This document shows, one piece after another, positions 40,901 through 47,865 of a stretch of DNA of 64,000 bases; within the stretch, counting starts at the first letter, position 1; every line of letters begins with the position of its first letter. The translations under genes were made by a program, and so were the position numbers. Origin of the DNA: a virus. The stretch spans positions 23,786 through 87,785 of IMG/VR virus record IMGVR_UViG_3300020457_000007; one strand, 5' to 3'. The notes below the pieces were generated by a model, which was not told the origin of the DNA, did not search any database, and saw only the letters and a program-made list of their open reading frames with translations.

Positions 40901-43900
40901 GATCCATTGATCTGACTGACTTTTGAAGGTTCGTTTAATTGTACAGTATGATACTTCTTAGTCTCAACATAATACTTCTGAGTAGAGATAGTAGAATCAG
41001 GTTGAACTGTAACAATGACATCATCACCGACTGCTAAACCGTGTCTGACGTTATCTGTCTTTAAAACTGCAATATTGTCTTCAACTTCTAGAAGTTTAAA
41101 TCCTTTAGATAGAGATCTAACGTTAACGATGGTTGCAGCACTAGTATTGACTTGACAACCATTACCAACTGCAAAGAATCCCAATTCAGCGTATGATGTG
41201 CTTGGTATAGTAACTGTATTACCATCATCGTCTACTGTAGTGAGTTTATTGGGGTTAGCAACCTGTAATTCGACAATAACAGTATTCTTGTCTACAACAT
41301 TACGTAAAACCTTACCAATAGCTACTTCGTGTGCTACACCACCAGATTGTTCAGTGAATACGACATTATCACCAACTGCTGCTAATACAGTGTTATCAAA
41401 GGTGATATTGTAAATCTCAGTTGTAGAATCAACTGTATCAGTAAGATTGAATGTACCTGTAACATTTTTTACAACAAACTGTGATGTCTCTTCAATTAGA
41501 CCAATTACGGTAGCTATAGCACCAGTATTGTTCTGAGTTAGTGAAGAATTGTGATTTAAGTAAACATTCCTGTCACAAGTGAAATAATTGTTCTTTGGAG
41601 TGTTACAAGACAAAGATGCAACTTGCTGACCTTGAATTTGGTCTACAGCAGCAAATAATCCATCTCCATTGTCATTAATGGAATTATCAACATATAGAAC
41701 GTCTTCATTCGTGAAATTGAAGGAAGACTGATGAACTTCGATATCTGTGATCGGTCCATACTCAATTCCGCTAACTCTAGACGTTAAGAGCTCTCCAGTG
41801 TCTGCTGTAGCGTTTACAGTTCTTCTACGGACTCCATCTGGCAAATATTTTTGTTTAGACTTAGTTTTCCAGTTTTCTTCAACAGGAACATTGTAAAATG
41901 CCTCTCCGATCGAATATGGGAACGTAGGAGACTCACTATCGTCTGTAGTTAAGAAATAAGCGTATACACCGTTTGGAAATTCGGGTGTAGTGCAAAAACG
42001 ACCATTATTAGCATCTAGTGTTCCTAATCTTTCGATAAACTCGAAATCATTAGTAAAACGACCTAATGAGTAAGTATTTGTGTCTGGAGCATTAGATCCT
42101 CTTGATGCTTTAAGTCTCCAGCTGGATTCCATCCTTTTAATAGTAGGATTCGCAGCAGTAACATCTTGATATGGATCTTCATAGCCAAAACTACCATATA
42201 TCGGATTTCCGTCATACGCCCAACCTAATATTGGAGAATGACTGTTATTAGAGAGTGGGTTACCCTGACCATCAACATTATCCTGTCTTAAAATCTTTAA
42301 AGAGGTAGGAGCAATGATATGACCATATGAATAACCATAATTAGGGTCATTTGCAATTTCTACGATACCACCAGCATTACCATTGTCAACAGACATCTCT
42401 AAGTACCTGTTATACTGCCATCTAGTCAAAACAGCAGTTGCTGAAGCAGTTCTAGACTTAGGTACTAGTGTAATAGTTGTAGAACCTTCCTCATAGTCAA
42501 ATCCACCAGATTGTTGAGTGAATCCAGTGATCTTACCTGTTACAGTGTCTATTTGGCAAGTATAGAACGCACCTTTACCTTTTCCACTCGCATCGTAGAT
42601 AAAAACATCAGGTGGTTCCGTGTAATCGGTTCCAGCGTCTATAACTTCAGCATTTTGGTTTACAGAGAGATAAATGTTCGCAATTTGACCTTGCTGAATC
42701 AAAACAGTAAATTCTCCACCAGTTCCAGAGGTAAATTCAACTGTAGGAGCAGTTGTGTATCCAGAACCTTGATTTGTGACGTTTACAGCTATGACTTCTC
42801 CAATTCCATTAATCTGTGCTTCTGCTGTGGCATTTCCTTCAACAATAACCTTTGGAGGTACGCTATAATTCCTTCCTCTGTCTGTAATCTCGATTTTTTC
42901 GAGTAAACCGAAATCTAGACCTCTTGATGACTTGTAATTGTATAATGGAACTCCATTAACCATTACACCAACCTCTTCTGAGGTTGTTAATTCTTTTGTG
43001 CTTGCATTTACTGGTTCTCTAGGAAGAATCTTTAAATGCTCTTGATCTTCAGGTACTTTTATGTTGTCAAATGGTCCTATAGCATAAGATGGGAATCCAG
43101 AAGACGCAATATAGTAATTATCAGTATCTCTATAGATTGCAGAGACATCTGAAAGAATTTTATCCTTAATATTGTTAGTTCCTACGTTACTAGGGTCAGA
43201 ACCTGATAACTTACTAAAGTTTTGATTGACAATCCACTCATTTGACAATGGAAGGTCATCTTGGAATCCAGATGCCTTAAATTCAACCATATTGTTGAAT
43301 GAGACATAAGGAATACCACCACTAGCTACATCAAAGTAGTTGTCTGCGGTTTCATCGTACTCTAGACCAGAACTTGCCTCTGGTTCGATACCTTCAGAGG
43401 TTAATCCTGATACAAGACCATAGATACGAAGTTCTATTTCATTACGGACTCCATTTTCAGTATAAAAACCTGAAAGGTTGTTTTTTGTAAATGCTCTTAC
43501 ACCTTTCTCGTGGTTATAGAGTTGTTTGTTGTCAGAATTGACTGCATCCCTCTCTTTGATGATAAATTGAGTCGCAGTCTTACTACTATATGTAATTTCT
43601 TCAGTACCAATGACTACACGACCATCTTTCTCTGGAAATCCAATAGTAGAGAACACATCGATGCGATCTCCAAGACCTGCATTGGTAGAAATGTCATTCA
43701 TTAAGAATGTACGACGTGCAATAGCAAATACACCCTCTTTACTACCAGGTGAGATAGTTAAAGTGTACTGTAGACTACCTTGATAAGGTTCACCGACTAT
43801 ATTGTCGATAATAGCAGTCGCAGCAGTCAGTTCGGGGTTATATGGATCAGGAGATTGAATAACCTCATTACCAACGATCTTTCTAATGTCTCCAGATATA

Positions 43901-44628
43901 ACTTCACATACTAATAGCTCTTTATTGTTCCATCCAGACTCAGATGCCTTATAAACATTCTCTTTTGGATAGATGATGTCAGGTTTGACACTAAACAGCA
44001 TCTGGAAGATGAACTCCAGTGACTGTGGTGTACCTTTGACGTTATAGAAGTCCTTTATCCTCTTAACTAAGAGGTTCTTGTTTGTTGTGTCTCTAAGATA
44101 AGGATATGGGAAACCGCTAGTATACTGTTCTTCGTAATTCTTGATTAAAGCAGCCAGTAGAAGGTTGCTTAGGTTGTTGACAACTGCAAACTGCTTATGA
44201 ACAGCAGCAACTGACTCTACAAAGTTGATTGGTTCGTATAAGTCACCAACTTTGGTCTTTGCACTATAGCCACGGACACAATTAGTGAATTGTGTGTCTG
44301 TTTTAGATTCATACAGGAAGATTTCCTGATCAATCATTATCATCCCGTTACTATCAGGGAATCCATCAGTCGAATCGACTGTAATATGAATATTATCAGT
44401 ACCTAGAGGTATTTCTATATCTAAACTTGCTGTCTTAACAAGAATCTCAGGTGAGAATGTATCTACATCAAGATATCTCTCGAAATTGTTAAGAATATCC
44501 TGTGGTCCTTCACTTATTGATAATGCTTCATAATATTTGGACAGGAAATTCGTAACGAGGGGATAATCCTCGACAACAAAATCAGGTAACTGACTTTCAA
44601 TCAGTGCTGCTAGACTTGGACCTGCCAT
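28975..44628 (-). CDS. Giant virion protein in the gp7 position, with tandem YPR repeats
   Basis: 5,217 aa, 15.65 kb, between gp6 and gp8 where T4 has gp7 (1,032 aa). The N-terminal 250 residues (ALIESQLPDFVVEDYPLVTN, FLSKYYEALSISEGP, KRIKDFYNVKGTPQSLEFIF) are the conserved part and are probably the wedge domain. Then come GxGY..P.V repeats, hinge modules (LFDGTTTEFDLG...VSLDGVIQEPD) and, at residues about 2,340-3,960, a tandem array with at least 15 YPR-containing units. After this are two CAQVESA... units, more beta domains and a possible C-terminal carbohydrate-binding-like beta-sandwich (last 110 residues). Likely a baseplate-anchored long appendage. Confidence 0.8.
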   Translation of the reverse strand: MAGPSLAALIESQLPDFVVEDYPLVTNFLSKYYEALSISEGPQDILNNFERYLDVDTFSPEILVKTASLDIEIPLGTDNIHITVDSTDGFPDSNGMIMIDQEIFLYESKTDTQFTNCVRGYSAKTKVGDLYEPINFVESVAAVHKQFAVVNNLSNLLLAALIKNYEEQYTSGFPYPYLRDTTNKNLLVKRIKDFYNVKGTPQSLEFIFQMLFSVKPDIIYPKENVYKASESGWNNKELLVCEVISGDIRKIVGNEVIQSPDPYNPELTAATAIIDNIVGEPYQGSLQYTLTISPGSKEGVFAIARRTFLMNDISTNAGLGDRIDVFSTIGFPEKDGRVVIGTEEITYSSKTATQFIIKERDAVNSDNKQLYNHEKGVRAFTKNNLSGFYTENGVRNEIELRIYGLVSGLTSEGIEPEASSGLEYDETADNYFDVASGGIPYVSFNNMVEFKASGFQDDLPLSNEWIVNQNFSKLSGSDPSNVGTNNIKDKILSDVSAIYRDTDNYYIASSGFPSYAIGPFDNIKVPEDQEHLKILPREPVNASTKELTTSEEVGVMVNGVPLYNYKSSRGLDFGLLEKIEITDRGRNYSVPPKVIVEGNATAEAQINGIGEVIAVNVTNQGSGYTTAPTVEFTSGTGGEFTVLIQQGQIANIYLSVNQNAEVIDAGTDYTEPPDVFIYDASGKGKGAFYTCQIDTVTGKITGFTQQSGGFDYEEGSTTITLVPKSRTASATAVLTRWQYNRYLEMSVDNGNAGGIVEIANDPNYGYSYGHIIAPTSLKILRQDNVDGQGNPLSNNSHSPILGWAYDGNPIYGSFGYEDPYQDVTAANPTIKRMESSWRLKASRGSNAPDTNTYSLGRFTNDFEFIERLGTLDANNGRFCTTPEFPNGVYAYFLTTDDSESPTFPYSIGEAFYNVPVEENWKTKSKQKYLPDGVRRRTVNATADTGELLTSRVSGIEYGPITDIEVHQSSFNFTNEDVLYVDNSINDNGDGLFAAVDQIQGQQVASLSCNTPKNNYFTCDRNVYLNHNSSLTQNNTGAIATVIGLIEETSQFVVKNVTGTFNLTDTVDSTTEIYNITFDNTVLAAVGDNVVFTEQSGGVAHEVAIGKVLRNVVDKNTVIVELQVANPNKLTTVDDDGNTVTIPSTSYAELGFFAVGNGCQVNTSAATIVNVRSLSKGFKLLEVEDNIAVLKTDNVRHGLAVGDDVIVTVQPDSTISTQKYYVETKKYHTVQLNEPSKVSQINGSGIARVSIINAGSGFTPSTTFNGLNVTNQSGTGSAGTLTVTTDAGGHVVSAQIITKGDGYEYGNIVTIQSSLLGGNVNSQEATFFVDAAGCAKTDTIITVTSGSGYSRDDIIRITDEECQITNVTGNFLTVIRGVNGTEAEDHIEGVDVTLITNIYRFTKDSNVSFSGNNAWIDSYDSETHKLIVYYLNEGDTTIDTNSTFLDGSTPNKQVSIASVEPTSLRFRFRKDGQTEWNRNISIECQKTYRYLFDTSDPSLVNRNLKFYENVYRTTELVQAYQSTVKPGNTGSFSTFQLGYGIPVDGTTWKSTPVLDIPTKIYYGEVSAKIDAEDQFFTLVEDPFAGKHAVFYGYEYEFAYRLKQTPQNEGFTNVQYYTDSLYAVGAIKRVKVISGGKNYTMPPQVPGVFLNKRFRGAFTVNLTEGRITSVTVTDTGLNYSKPIVLLENRGDGANAKFTIELRADGSVSRIIPIDEGVNYADTTTLRLYESDTKLFAQGTDIGKLATLEIISSGKDFNNDPTLAPQVNPPIVMTLRDMPDKAFLNGELITQRNLAGDMIASGRVDYWVDGMNILRLKGIYGKFDSRYQIYGETLRATASIQVIYVANITPQIGPTSTSVGSYSSDRSKLSAVSQKVQDGVYYQDYSYVVKSTVSINDWRDFVKRFTHPAGFNLFGEVLIESQGDGTQPETIDTPQSGTKDNGYGAVMSIIEPGVLGVTCAHKSRRITQSHVRVDSMSKQRGTGTINYSEQNNVEIEVFDLAISPAFDGAVQADGTITGTTQFTLFKKDINEVLVPFRATQLVVTLDGVLQDPDTAYTVAGSTITFASAPLGPYTDPSTGIFVPGVTFYGKSMKFQDDANNAEYMREANNITSLFDGTTTEFDLGIPIVDGDHLYVSLDGVIQEPDVAFTLTTNPGNGKITFTEPPRQVGKIVELEIGDATNWLVNDYVVGQTSGARGEIVAKRYFSDNRFLDAANIIDNNAAVLAEEAVFILDNTSKFAPEYFQYPGLGRNQCIVDLKSVLRAMADDLIQGGNSNTFDAAKEYLLDPSDPNSGIKHIEGEVEATLWSMKYLKDMVILAVRNKFGIDNLYDFQRAAASDFRLQPTDATYSATSGTLVLTIPNHELTTADFIAIADNSMTWSCDMDGQTSDKTYPRQGDPAYRSTLDITQVTDDTVTVNVGTTSNITHTPTDGSYDPTTGLMTLDIGSHNLSPNTAVKIAPNSLSFKCEMDHRDSVKTYPRTTDPFYDKAFNIVSTGSTFHTAETASYNPTTGIVTIQVTDHGFEAGDNVKLADGALTFSCTYGGGVHNYVGGTATNAVTVTGGASFNVTNASYNPSNGDLSLTIGTHTLTIVDTVTIAGGSLVFRCDEDNFATDHSYPRATDPAYNLPIAIKAVDQGSGTITVNVGVSSPGSAYPRSSDPISGKFIPISNVTTNTFDIQCLDTLPSSNLDTHTFVSALTDGIELEKGKITLQVGQTPLVTHDVSDAAYDPVTGDMELTIGNHTLAANTSIKLRDSSLIFSCTHGSGNKSYPRPDTYSHTATTGTSYNPVNGEMLVTTTSAHNMADGDWIKFEDNSLTLTCTYGAGTHTYVGGTAIDAVSSGGSNFNVIGADYNFGTGVMILTIGNHSLTTSDTITIAANSLSFTCDADSHATVHTYPRTTDPVYNTAIAIDSVDATTITVNVGVGSNGQAKTYPRTGDYPNDRWLKVSNVTTDTFVVTVLDAIPSTNTDTHVFVSATADGIKQKVDPFYDTAINIKSVTNTSITINILNVAPSTNVTPHTFVDALPGAVISGGAYTHKFVTAAADSIISGGNYAHTFKSALANSIGVYADPYNIDNPVANTFIDAAKLIKDNKTFVAEESVARMATGNLRSVTDATYTPADGLLEMNIGPHSFTTGELVQIPDGALTFNCAMDGNGSPKQYPRATDPVSGKNLSITATTSNTITVNVGTTPLVNHNVSNATYDPVTGEMVLTIGSHSLAVGTAIKLTTDSLLFECDNGGVAQRTYPRASGANTSNGEDYAYDTALDIISADATTITINVNGGQGAISHNYPHTFISATGGAVVSGGNYTHTFVSSATPIKVGVGIIADPYYDDAAYIKYEGTPLTATNAGYNPETGVVEITVPTQQFTVTDAAYSPASGDMQLTIGAHSLTCYDKIKLTADSLSFSCEYNGVVQTKTYPRAVGANTTSGADYAYDTWLPVLKKDATTITVNVNGGQGTISHNFPHTFQGAGSSGVTTYGHGLTDGDYIKLMDHSLTFTCDEDGNQTNHAYPRSTDPISDKWIEVSNVTPNTFEIQCLTTIPSSNETDHTFVSAYTNGIIRQDGVIVTNIGKSSNDSTHQFVQQVGKTPTNAVYTPNDGKMVLTIADHGYSNGDWVKLDIGAVTFRCDENGQADDHAYPRAITDMFTADTGTTYDPSTGVLSVRTTVAHNLSNGDWIKFDDGALTFTCLEDTNSSQHPYPRYTDYPSNRWLEISNATGNAFDVTVLDILPSTNVTDHSFVSGVSNAIKHKKDWASDGWFQISNTSLNQFEITVNTTVPSSNTTNHVFQSALPNSVKKASLITGGSYTHTFDRALDDAITVNTGAKFKPTDVAYDASTGDMVLTLGSGHSITTSNTITILANSIIMRCAMDANETPHSYPRVGDPVYGRSITVKSVDATTITVHVGKSEPLPYEPSILTYDPATGDMMMDVGTHRLGRHTGIKFFPDTITLTCGMDDHATTHTYPRASSHDALGDCVDDVKDILEAIVWNLKYGGNNKVWDAADLFIDRDGYLEHIQHSVPEVLNVMGHLKTILANIIRNNTVNAVGTHGLIQIKDPSITKESNECAQVESAVDTFVGLIENAVQNPTTFESGVTRTIPERWPIVYSSLTANRDLTITVDSMPQCAQVESAINSLFSIVLNTIKETAFNQKNYLMTITQDFPNPNRIQVEMTKKEFLNGEDIQSEASLAIANVGATAIISPGVQQKFFGFKHGKYYKMDSIEAQFNDAQTIFELERGGVPFYAERSQNVVVILNGVIQQNRIAYRIEDNIIVFQEAPSEGSECFILYFYGLDPERVLLGFNIEPEGTFKKFFRLTVDQQIVLPLEGADCWISTDPNGGTHTYEYSYARGRIYKQNWAPGARNLLFVEGVTGQKVNWLNGTLSLTRDRGASASLLDVTVNAVEESTNSDLREKLFNRQDRIPSTLKTGDFIQIDGEADSRSIIRAAREALVTSGYDSDTTVGSFFRSYEYEVVINVGAYSGQIEGDGAQAVARIDAELRYHSLTSSRQAGVEFLPNDVVCQYNDQNDINSGIVWQGTVKNYIPARKTLELYSLYLDGSGYTDPVAANFRPGEKVYINNVAGTECTGLQYLKPGGVNSIVLSKRDNSTYFDNVANWRQDNVLNKGKDLMGGGFVPQNASANNISQEYDFSSSIYSGDLQDQISKNYREPPVMIFRSQPEVDSNGDPVGAPAGGGARANAIAVRGEIADTEIISGGSGYKVPPQILFTRGYFVIRKNPLDIKNLTTFGIEPVGIDAAAKLHSYLSVIKKGGAQTTWAQWAAVVPYGVTLVFGNAGGSAYLLNRTYDPVIHIRKIIDLQDLATKGQPQILVELKPEQTRVQYLKTNVTNTQCSGGVQGVSVAVTKYKFTETKLTAQSGAIEKQAGTNPQMKGVKETFSPGNLGPHLNYLQSFKFEIQPQSTTNNNGYYTDGMGRTIQYIMGDMNIGWWSEKYPNLTIEDFENPEVYNSQVNDPGDTNNFVYMQGSEVHFGTKLTYSALDNPNGSDTILVDSTAGFPASGGAFIIGSAADQSKVEKITYTQAFPDRFVGCTRVNPLGVVEKGFSAYDFNTTNVGASVVSGGTVFDSNINYLLFSGVSGARSATFAPTDLTTYNTVTFSAIRGDGSNGGNAPGSAVNDLMLSYSIDGGTTFIDIGSVVTYSQANYTSWNTITQNIPANAQTATTIIRIYMADSTNMTSDQYGVRLMWFNDANTDSYVAGDYIITADLDL
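32750..37610 (-). repeat. Intragenic tandem repeat array encoding YPR domains
   Basis: Within the giant gene, about 4.9 kb encode units of the form YDPxTGxMxLTIGxHxL, then SLxFxCxxD, then TYPRxTDP, then VNVG. I count 15 YPR cores (for example KTYPRTTDP, HSYPRATDP, HAYPRSTDP). DNA copies have diverged, but near-identical stretches remain, such as around 34271-34312 and 34794-34835. Units are often incomplete or shuffled with HTFVSA-type linkers, suggesting repeated internal recombination. Confidence 0.8.
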
Positions 44629-44631
44629 TTA

Positions 44632-46446
44632 TCAGATAAGTGCTTCTTGGGTGATCAGGAATACGCTAGATTGCAAATCAAGACTTAGATATGCTTCCCG
44701 ATATGCGTATATATCTTTGTTTGTTGGACTGACACGAAGTTCAATCCTTCCATCATCATAAGTTCCTTTGATTATATTTAACCGATTCAACATTACCTCT
44801 CCTTTACTATAATCGATGGTTCCTTGCTGTGCATTGAGGACAAATCGACTTTGTGTTGTAGGATCGATCTTGTATAGGTAAACATTACCTTTTTGATCGT
44901 CTGCTAAGTAGACGATATCACTTGGATACCCAGCTACTACAAAGCCACTGCTCTGTACAGAAGGATTTGAGCATCCACTCTTAACTACGTTCTGATAACA
45001 AATCTCATATTGAGTAACAGTGTTCAATACAGGAATGAAATCCTTCCTTAGTTTGATTTCTGTTTCATTAGATGTAATCGATTCATCGGTAGCATCAATA
45101 ATACCAACGATACGACTATATTTAAACCTACCATTGAATTTCTCAAGATCTGAGGTACCTCTGTAGGTAGTTAACGAATTAATTACTGCTGCTTTCAACT
45201 CAGACTCATTCAAAGTCGTTTTAGACTTGTTATAGAAGATGTTTGAGTTTAATTCAACGTATGTAATAGAAGGATCAACGATTTCAGGGGTAACTGATAC
45301 CACAGCATACTTTTTAAGGTCTGTAGCAATCAAATTCTTAGTGTACGCACTTAATTTAGTAGCGTAGCTAGGCTTTACGACGATTTTAACCTTTCCGTAT
45401 TCTGGAGGGCTAGCATCTTCTCCACCATAACAAACGATGTCAGCAATCGCAGGGAAAATACGACGGATAATGGATTCGTAGTCATCTGCGGTAACTGCTC
45501 TATTTTGTGTGTTGAAAAATTTCGGAGCATTACGCTTAATTGAGTCAACCGTTTCAAGGGATTCACCTCCAGACGCTGCTGTAGTAGTTGTTAAAGTAAT
45601 CGTAGGTGCATAATCATTCCCACCTACCTGATCCTCCAATACAGCACCGTAAGAGAAGACTCTAGCAGCGTTTGCAGCAGCACCATTAGTGGTGATATAT
45701 GAAACTTCGATATAATTGTTAGTATCTAGTTTCTTACCTAGGGTACCATCTCCAAAGATGATCTCATAACGCTCATCTTCACCTTCCTGTAAGAAGAAGA
45801 TCTGTGATGTACCATCAAAACCAATAATGTTATCAGCTAGACGATACTCAACCACACTAGTACTATTAAATGTTGGTCTAACAGTAACCTTGAGAGTGCT
45901 GGTGTCGATTCCTGCGTTTTGTAGGATAAACCTTTGAGGAATGGCAGCATTAAATGTAAATGTTTCAATAACATAGTTTCCCTCCTTAATTTCAACACCT
46001 TCAAATTTTGCTATGGACTGACTATTCAATCCAACCACATAATCTTTGGCTGTAATGAATGAATATGTAGTTCCATTGATCCTAGTAAGGTATTGTGACC
46101 CTCTAGGCATCTTAACGATTGCTGGAATATTATTCTGCGTACTAAAATCAGCATCGATGTTTAAAACTGCTGTGGGAGATACTGAAGACTTGGGAAGATA
46201 ACCTATTTGCTTAGCCAGAGACACCACATTGTCCCTGAGGGTCGCTGATTCAAGGAATGCCTCATTTACTACCATATTGGCGTTAAACGCCGTGTAGTAC
46301 GTATTATAAGCGAGTACGTCTAACAGGGTACTAAGAGTTGAACCCTCAAAGTCGTAATCAGTGAAATCACTATTAGATCGAAGATACTCTTTCAGAGATG
46401 ATTTAATCTCTGTAAAGTCTAAATTGGCAACTTGAACGTAAGACAT
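44632..46446 (-). CDS. gp6: Baseplate wedge protein (gp6-like)
   Basis: 604 aa (T4 gp6 is 660 aa). The N-terminus (VQVANLDFTEIKSSLKEYLR, DYDFEGSTLSTLLDVLAYNT) and NANMVVNEAFLESATLRDNV are the gp6/Baseplate_J signature. gp6 forms the inner ring of the baseplate wedge. It follows gp25 with no gap and precedes the giant gene by 3 bp, so the three are co-transcribed. Confidence 0.95.
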   Translation of the reverse strand: MSYVQVANLDFTEIKSSLKEYLRSNSDFTDYDFEGSTLSTLLDVLAYNTYYTAFNANMVVNEAFLESATLRDNVVSLAKQIGYLPKSSVSPTAVLNIDADFSTQNNIPAIVKMPRGSQYLTRINGTTYSFITAKDYVVGLNSQSIAKFEGVEIKEGNYVIETFTFNAAIPQRFILQNAGIDTSTLKVTVRPTFNSTSVVEYRLADNIIGFDGTSQIFFLQEGEDERYEIIFGDGTLGKKLDTNNYIEVSYITTNGAAANAARVFSYGAVLEDQVGGNDYAPTITLTTTTAASGGESLETVDSIKRNAPKFFNTQNRAVTADDYESIIRRIFPAIADIVCYGGEDASPPEYGKVKIVVKPSYATKLSAYTKNLIATDLKKYAVVSVTPEIVDPSITYVELNSNIFYNKSKTTLNESELKAAVINSLTTYRGTSDLEKFNGRFKYSRIVGIIDATDESITSNETEIKLRKDFIPVLNTVTQYEICYQNVVKSGCSNPSVQSSGFVVAGYPSDIVYLADDQKGNVYLYKIDPTTQSRFVLNAQQGTIDYSKGEVMLNRLNIIKGTYDDGRIELRVSPTNKDIYAYREAYLSLDLQSSVFLITQEALI

Positions 46447-46845
46447 TTATCTGGTTCTTTCTAGGAAGAATTCTACATCCTGTACTTGGACATCGGATTG
46501 AATTCCGATGATCTCAAATGATATTGCACAGTCAAAGCCATTACTATCGTAATTGGCAGATATGTCGCAACGAAGAAGATTAATACGAGGCTCGTACTTT
46601 GTGATCACATACTCGATCTCCTCCTTTAGAAGAGACGCAGTAGCAGAGTCAAGAGGTTCAAATAACAAATCAGCAACATTACTACCGAGATCTGGCTTAA
46701 AGAACCTCTCCCCCTTTCTTGTCATCACAATATTATATAACGCTCTTTTTACCGCAATTTCGTCTGTGGTAGTAAGAACGTCTTCAGTGACAGGGTTGAT
46801 ACCTAAAGAAATAGATACGTCTTTAAAGTCAATAGCCTTCGGCAT
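46447..46845 (-). CDS. gp25: Baseplate wedge protein (gp25-like)
   Basis: 132 aa, equal to T4 gp25 in length. KRALYNIVMTRKGERFFKPD followed by LGSNVADLLFEPLD is the classic GPW/gp25 motif. gp25 nucleates the sheath on the baseplate and contacts gp6. GCTAAATA lies 26-33 bp upstream. Confidence 0.96.
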   Translation of the reverse strand: MPKAIDFKDVSISLGINPVTEDVLTTTDEIAVKRALYNIVMTRKGERFFKPDLGSNVADLLFEPLDSATASLLKEEIEYVITKYEPRINLLRCDISANYDSNGFDCAISFEIIGIQSDVQVQDVEFFLERTR

Positions 46846-46870
46846 ACACTAATACACGAGGTCGTGACTT

Positions 46871-46878
46871 TATTTAGC
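46871..46878 (-). promoter_or_regulatory. Late-promoter-like motif GCTAAATA before gp25
   Basis: Minus-strand GCTAAATA in the 38-bp gap between the SET gene and gp25. It is followed by a short inverted repeat (CACGACCTCGTG, 46856-46867). Same variant as before gp13 and the 124-aa gene. Confidence 0.42.
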
Positions 46879-46883
46879 GACTT

Positions 46884-47183
46884 TTAACTTACCTTATAGA
46901 ATGTATACTTTAAAAACAACTCTTCACCCTTCTTAATAGGTCTAAGAGTTCTCATATGATATATTTGTCCCCACTCTTCCATCTCTAGATCCTTTGTGCA
47001 GTTAGGTTCCTCATTATGGTTCACAAACCCACCTAAAGGGGTTCTCATAATGGTGCTGTCTACAACTACGTGTGATATACCCAGATAAACATCATCAGGT
47101 ATATCCTCAGTGGCAAATAAACCCTGTCCAGCGACAGGGCTATCTTTTACGTGCAAACACTTAGGTAATGCTTGATAAGTCAC
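46884..47183 (-). CDS. SET-domain protein (putative lysine methyltransferase)
   Basis: 99 aa from a GTG start overlapping the previous stop (GTGA). It is a compact SET core: VKDSPVAGQGLFATEDI (SAM-binding turn), GGFVNHNEEPNC (the NHxxxPNC catalytic/knot motif) and IKKGEELFLKYTFY (the GEEL...Y motif). SET proteins methylate lysines using SAM. The lack of pre-/post-SET domains is normal for small phage and bacterial versions. It is embedded between the hub genes and gp25. Target unknown; a virion or host protein is possible. Confidence 0.85.
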   Translation of the reverse strand: MTYQALPKCLHVKDSPVAGQGLFATEDIPDDVYLGISHVVVDSTIMRTPLGGFVNHNEEPNCTKDLEMEEWGQIYHMRTLRPIKKGEELFLKYTFYKVS

Positions 47184-47317
47184 TTTCTTCCTTGTCCACG
47201 GTATCTTTTCTTAGCACCATTCCTAGAAGTAGCAGAGTACTTAGAATGTGCACCCATACCTTGACGAGTTTTTTTGGGAGTTGCTTCTTTTTTAGTCGAG
47301 TTGTTGTAAAGTGCCAT
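47180..47317 (-). CDS. Very basic 45-aa protein
   Basis: 45 aa: MALYNNSTKKEATPKKTRQG, then MGAHSKYSATSRNGAKKRYR and GQGRK. About one third is Lys or Arg. It starts by TAATG overlap with the PAAR-like gene and ends by GTGA overlap with the SET gene, so it is surely translated. The composition fits a nucleic-acid-binding or assembly peptide. I recall similar short basic proteins in marine T4-like phages, without a function. It is an obvious candidate substrate for the neighbouring SET protein. Confidence 0.8.
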   Translation of the reverse strand: MALYNNSTKKEATPKKTRQGMGAHSKYSATSRNGAKKRYRGQGRK

Positions 47318-47865
47318 TAGTTAGAGCAATCGGTTACAGAGTTATCACCTGGAGATTGTGACCCTGAACCACCACCTCCTCCAATAGAAGGAATTGATAG
47401 TATAGGGAACGAACCCAGAGCTGCCATTGCAGCAGCGAGAGCAGCAAGTTTAGAGATTGAACTGCCTCCCGTACATAATAGCACATTAGGGGCACCTACC
47501 GCAACCTTTGACCCGCAACTGATACTTGTTCCAATTTTTGCAGGAGGGAATCCTGTAGGACATATTTTAGGTCCAATCTTCGCTAATACCGCATCTGTCT
47601 CTGCATTACCTGTCTTAGCGACAGGAAGTGGTACAGAAGGAGCACCTACTCCGCAATCAACTGTAGCACAACCCACTGAAACAGTGCCTGGATGGCACGC
47701 AGGGTTCTTTCCACACGGTTTGCAGTGCACATTTCTTATTTGTGTGCTTACAAGAGGTGCAATCTTAGTTACTTTGACCGTTGTAACGGGTGAAGGAGCG
47801 TATCCTTGGGGTGGCCAGCACCCGTGACCCGTACAAACGCCTGTTGTTAGTCCAAAAGCTGACAT
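47317..47865 (-). CDS. Cys-rich PAAR-like spike-tip protein
   Basis: 182 aa. Gly/Pro/Cys-rich with many short beta turns (PLVSTQIRNVHCKPCGKNPA, CHPGTVSVGCATV, GTSISCGSKVAVGAPNVLLC). It has about 13 Cys plus His residues that could bind metal, and a Gly/Ser tail. This looks like a PAAR-type tip, which sharpens the central spike of contractile tails, although the family signature is not exact. The location beside the hub protein, gp25 and gp6 supports it. Coupled to both neighbours by TAATG. Confidence 0.6.
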   Translation of the reverse strand: MSAFGLTTGVCTGHGCWPPQGYAPSPVTTVKVTKIAPLVSTQIRNVHCKPCGKNPACHPGTVSVGCATVDCGVGAPSVPLPVAKTGNAETDAVLAKIGPKICPTGFPPAKIGTSISCGSKVAVGAPNVLLCTGGSSISKLAALAAAMAALGSFPILSIPSIGGGGGSGSQSPGDNSVTDCSN

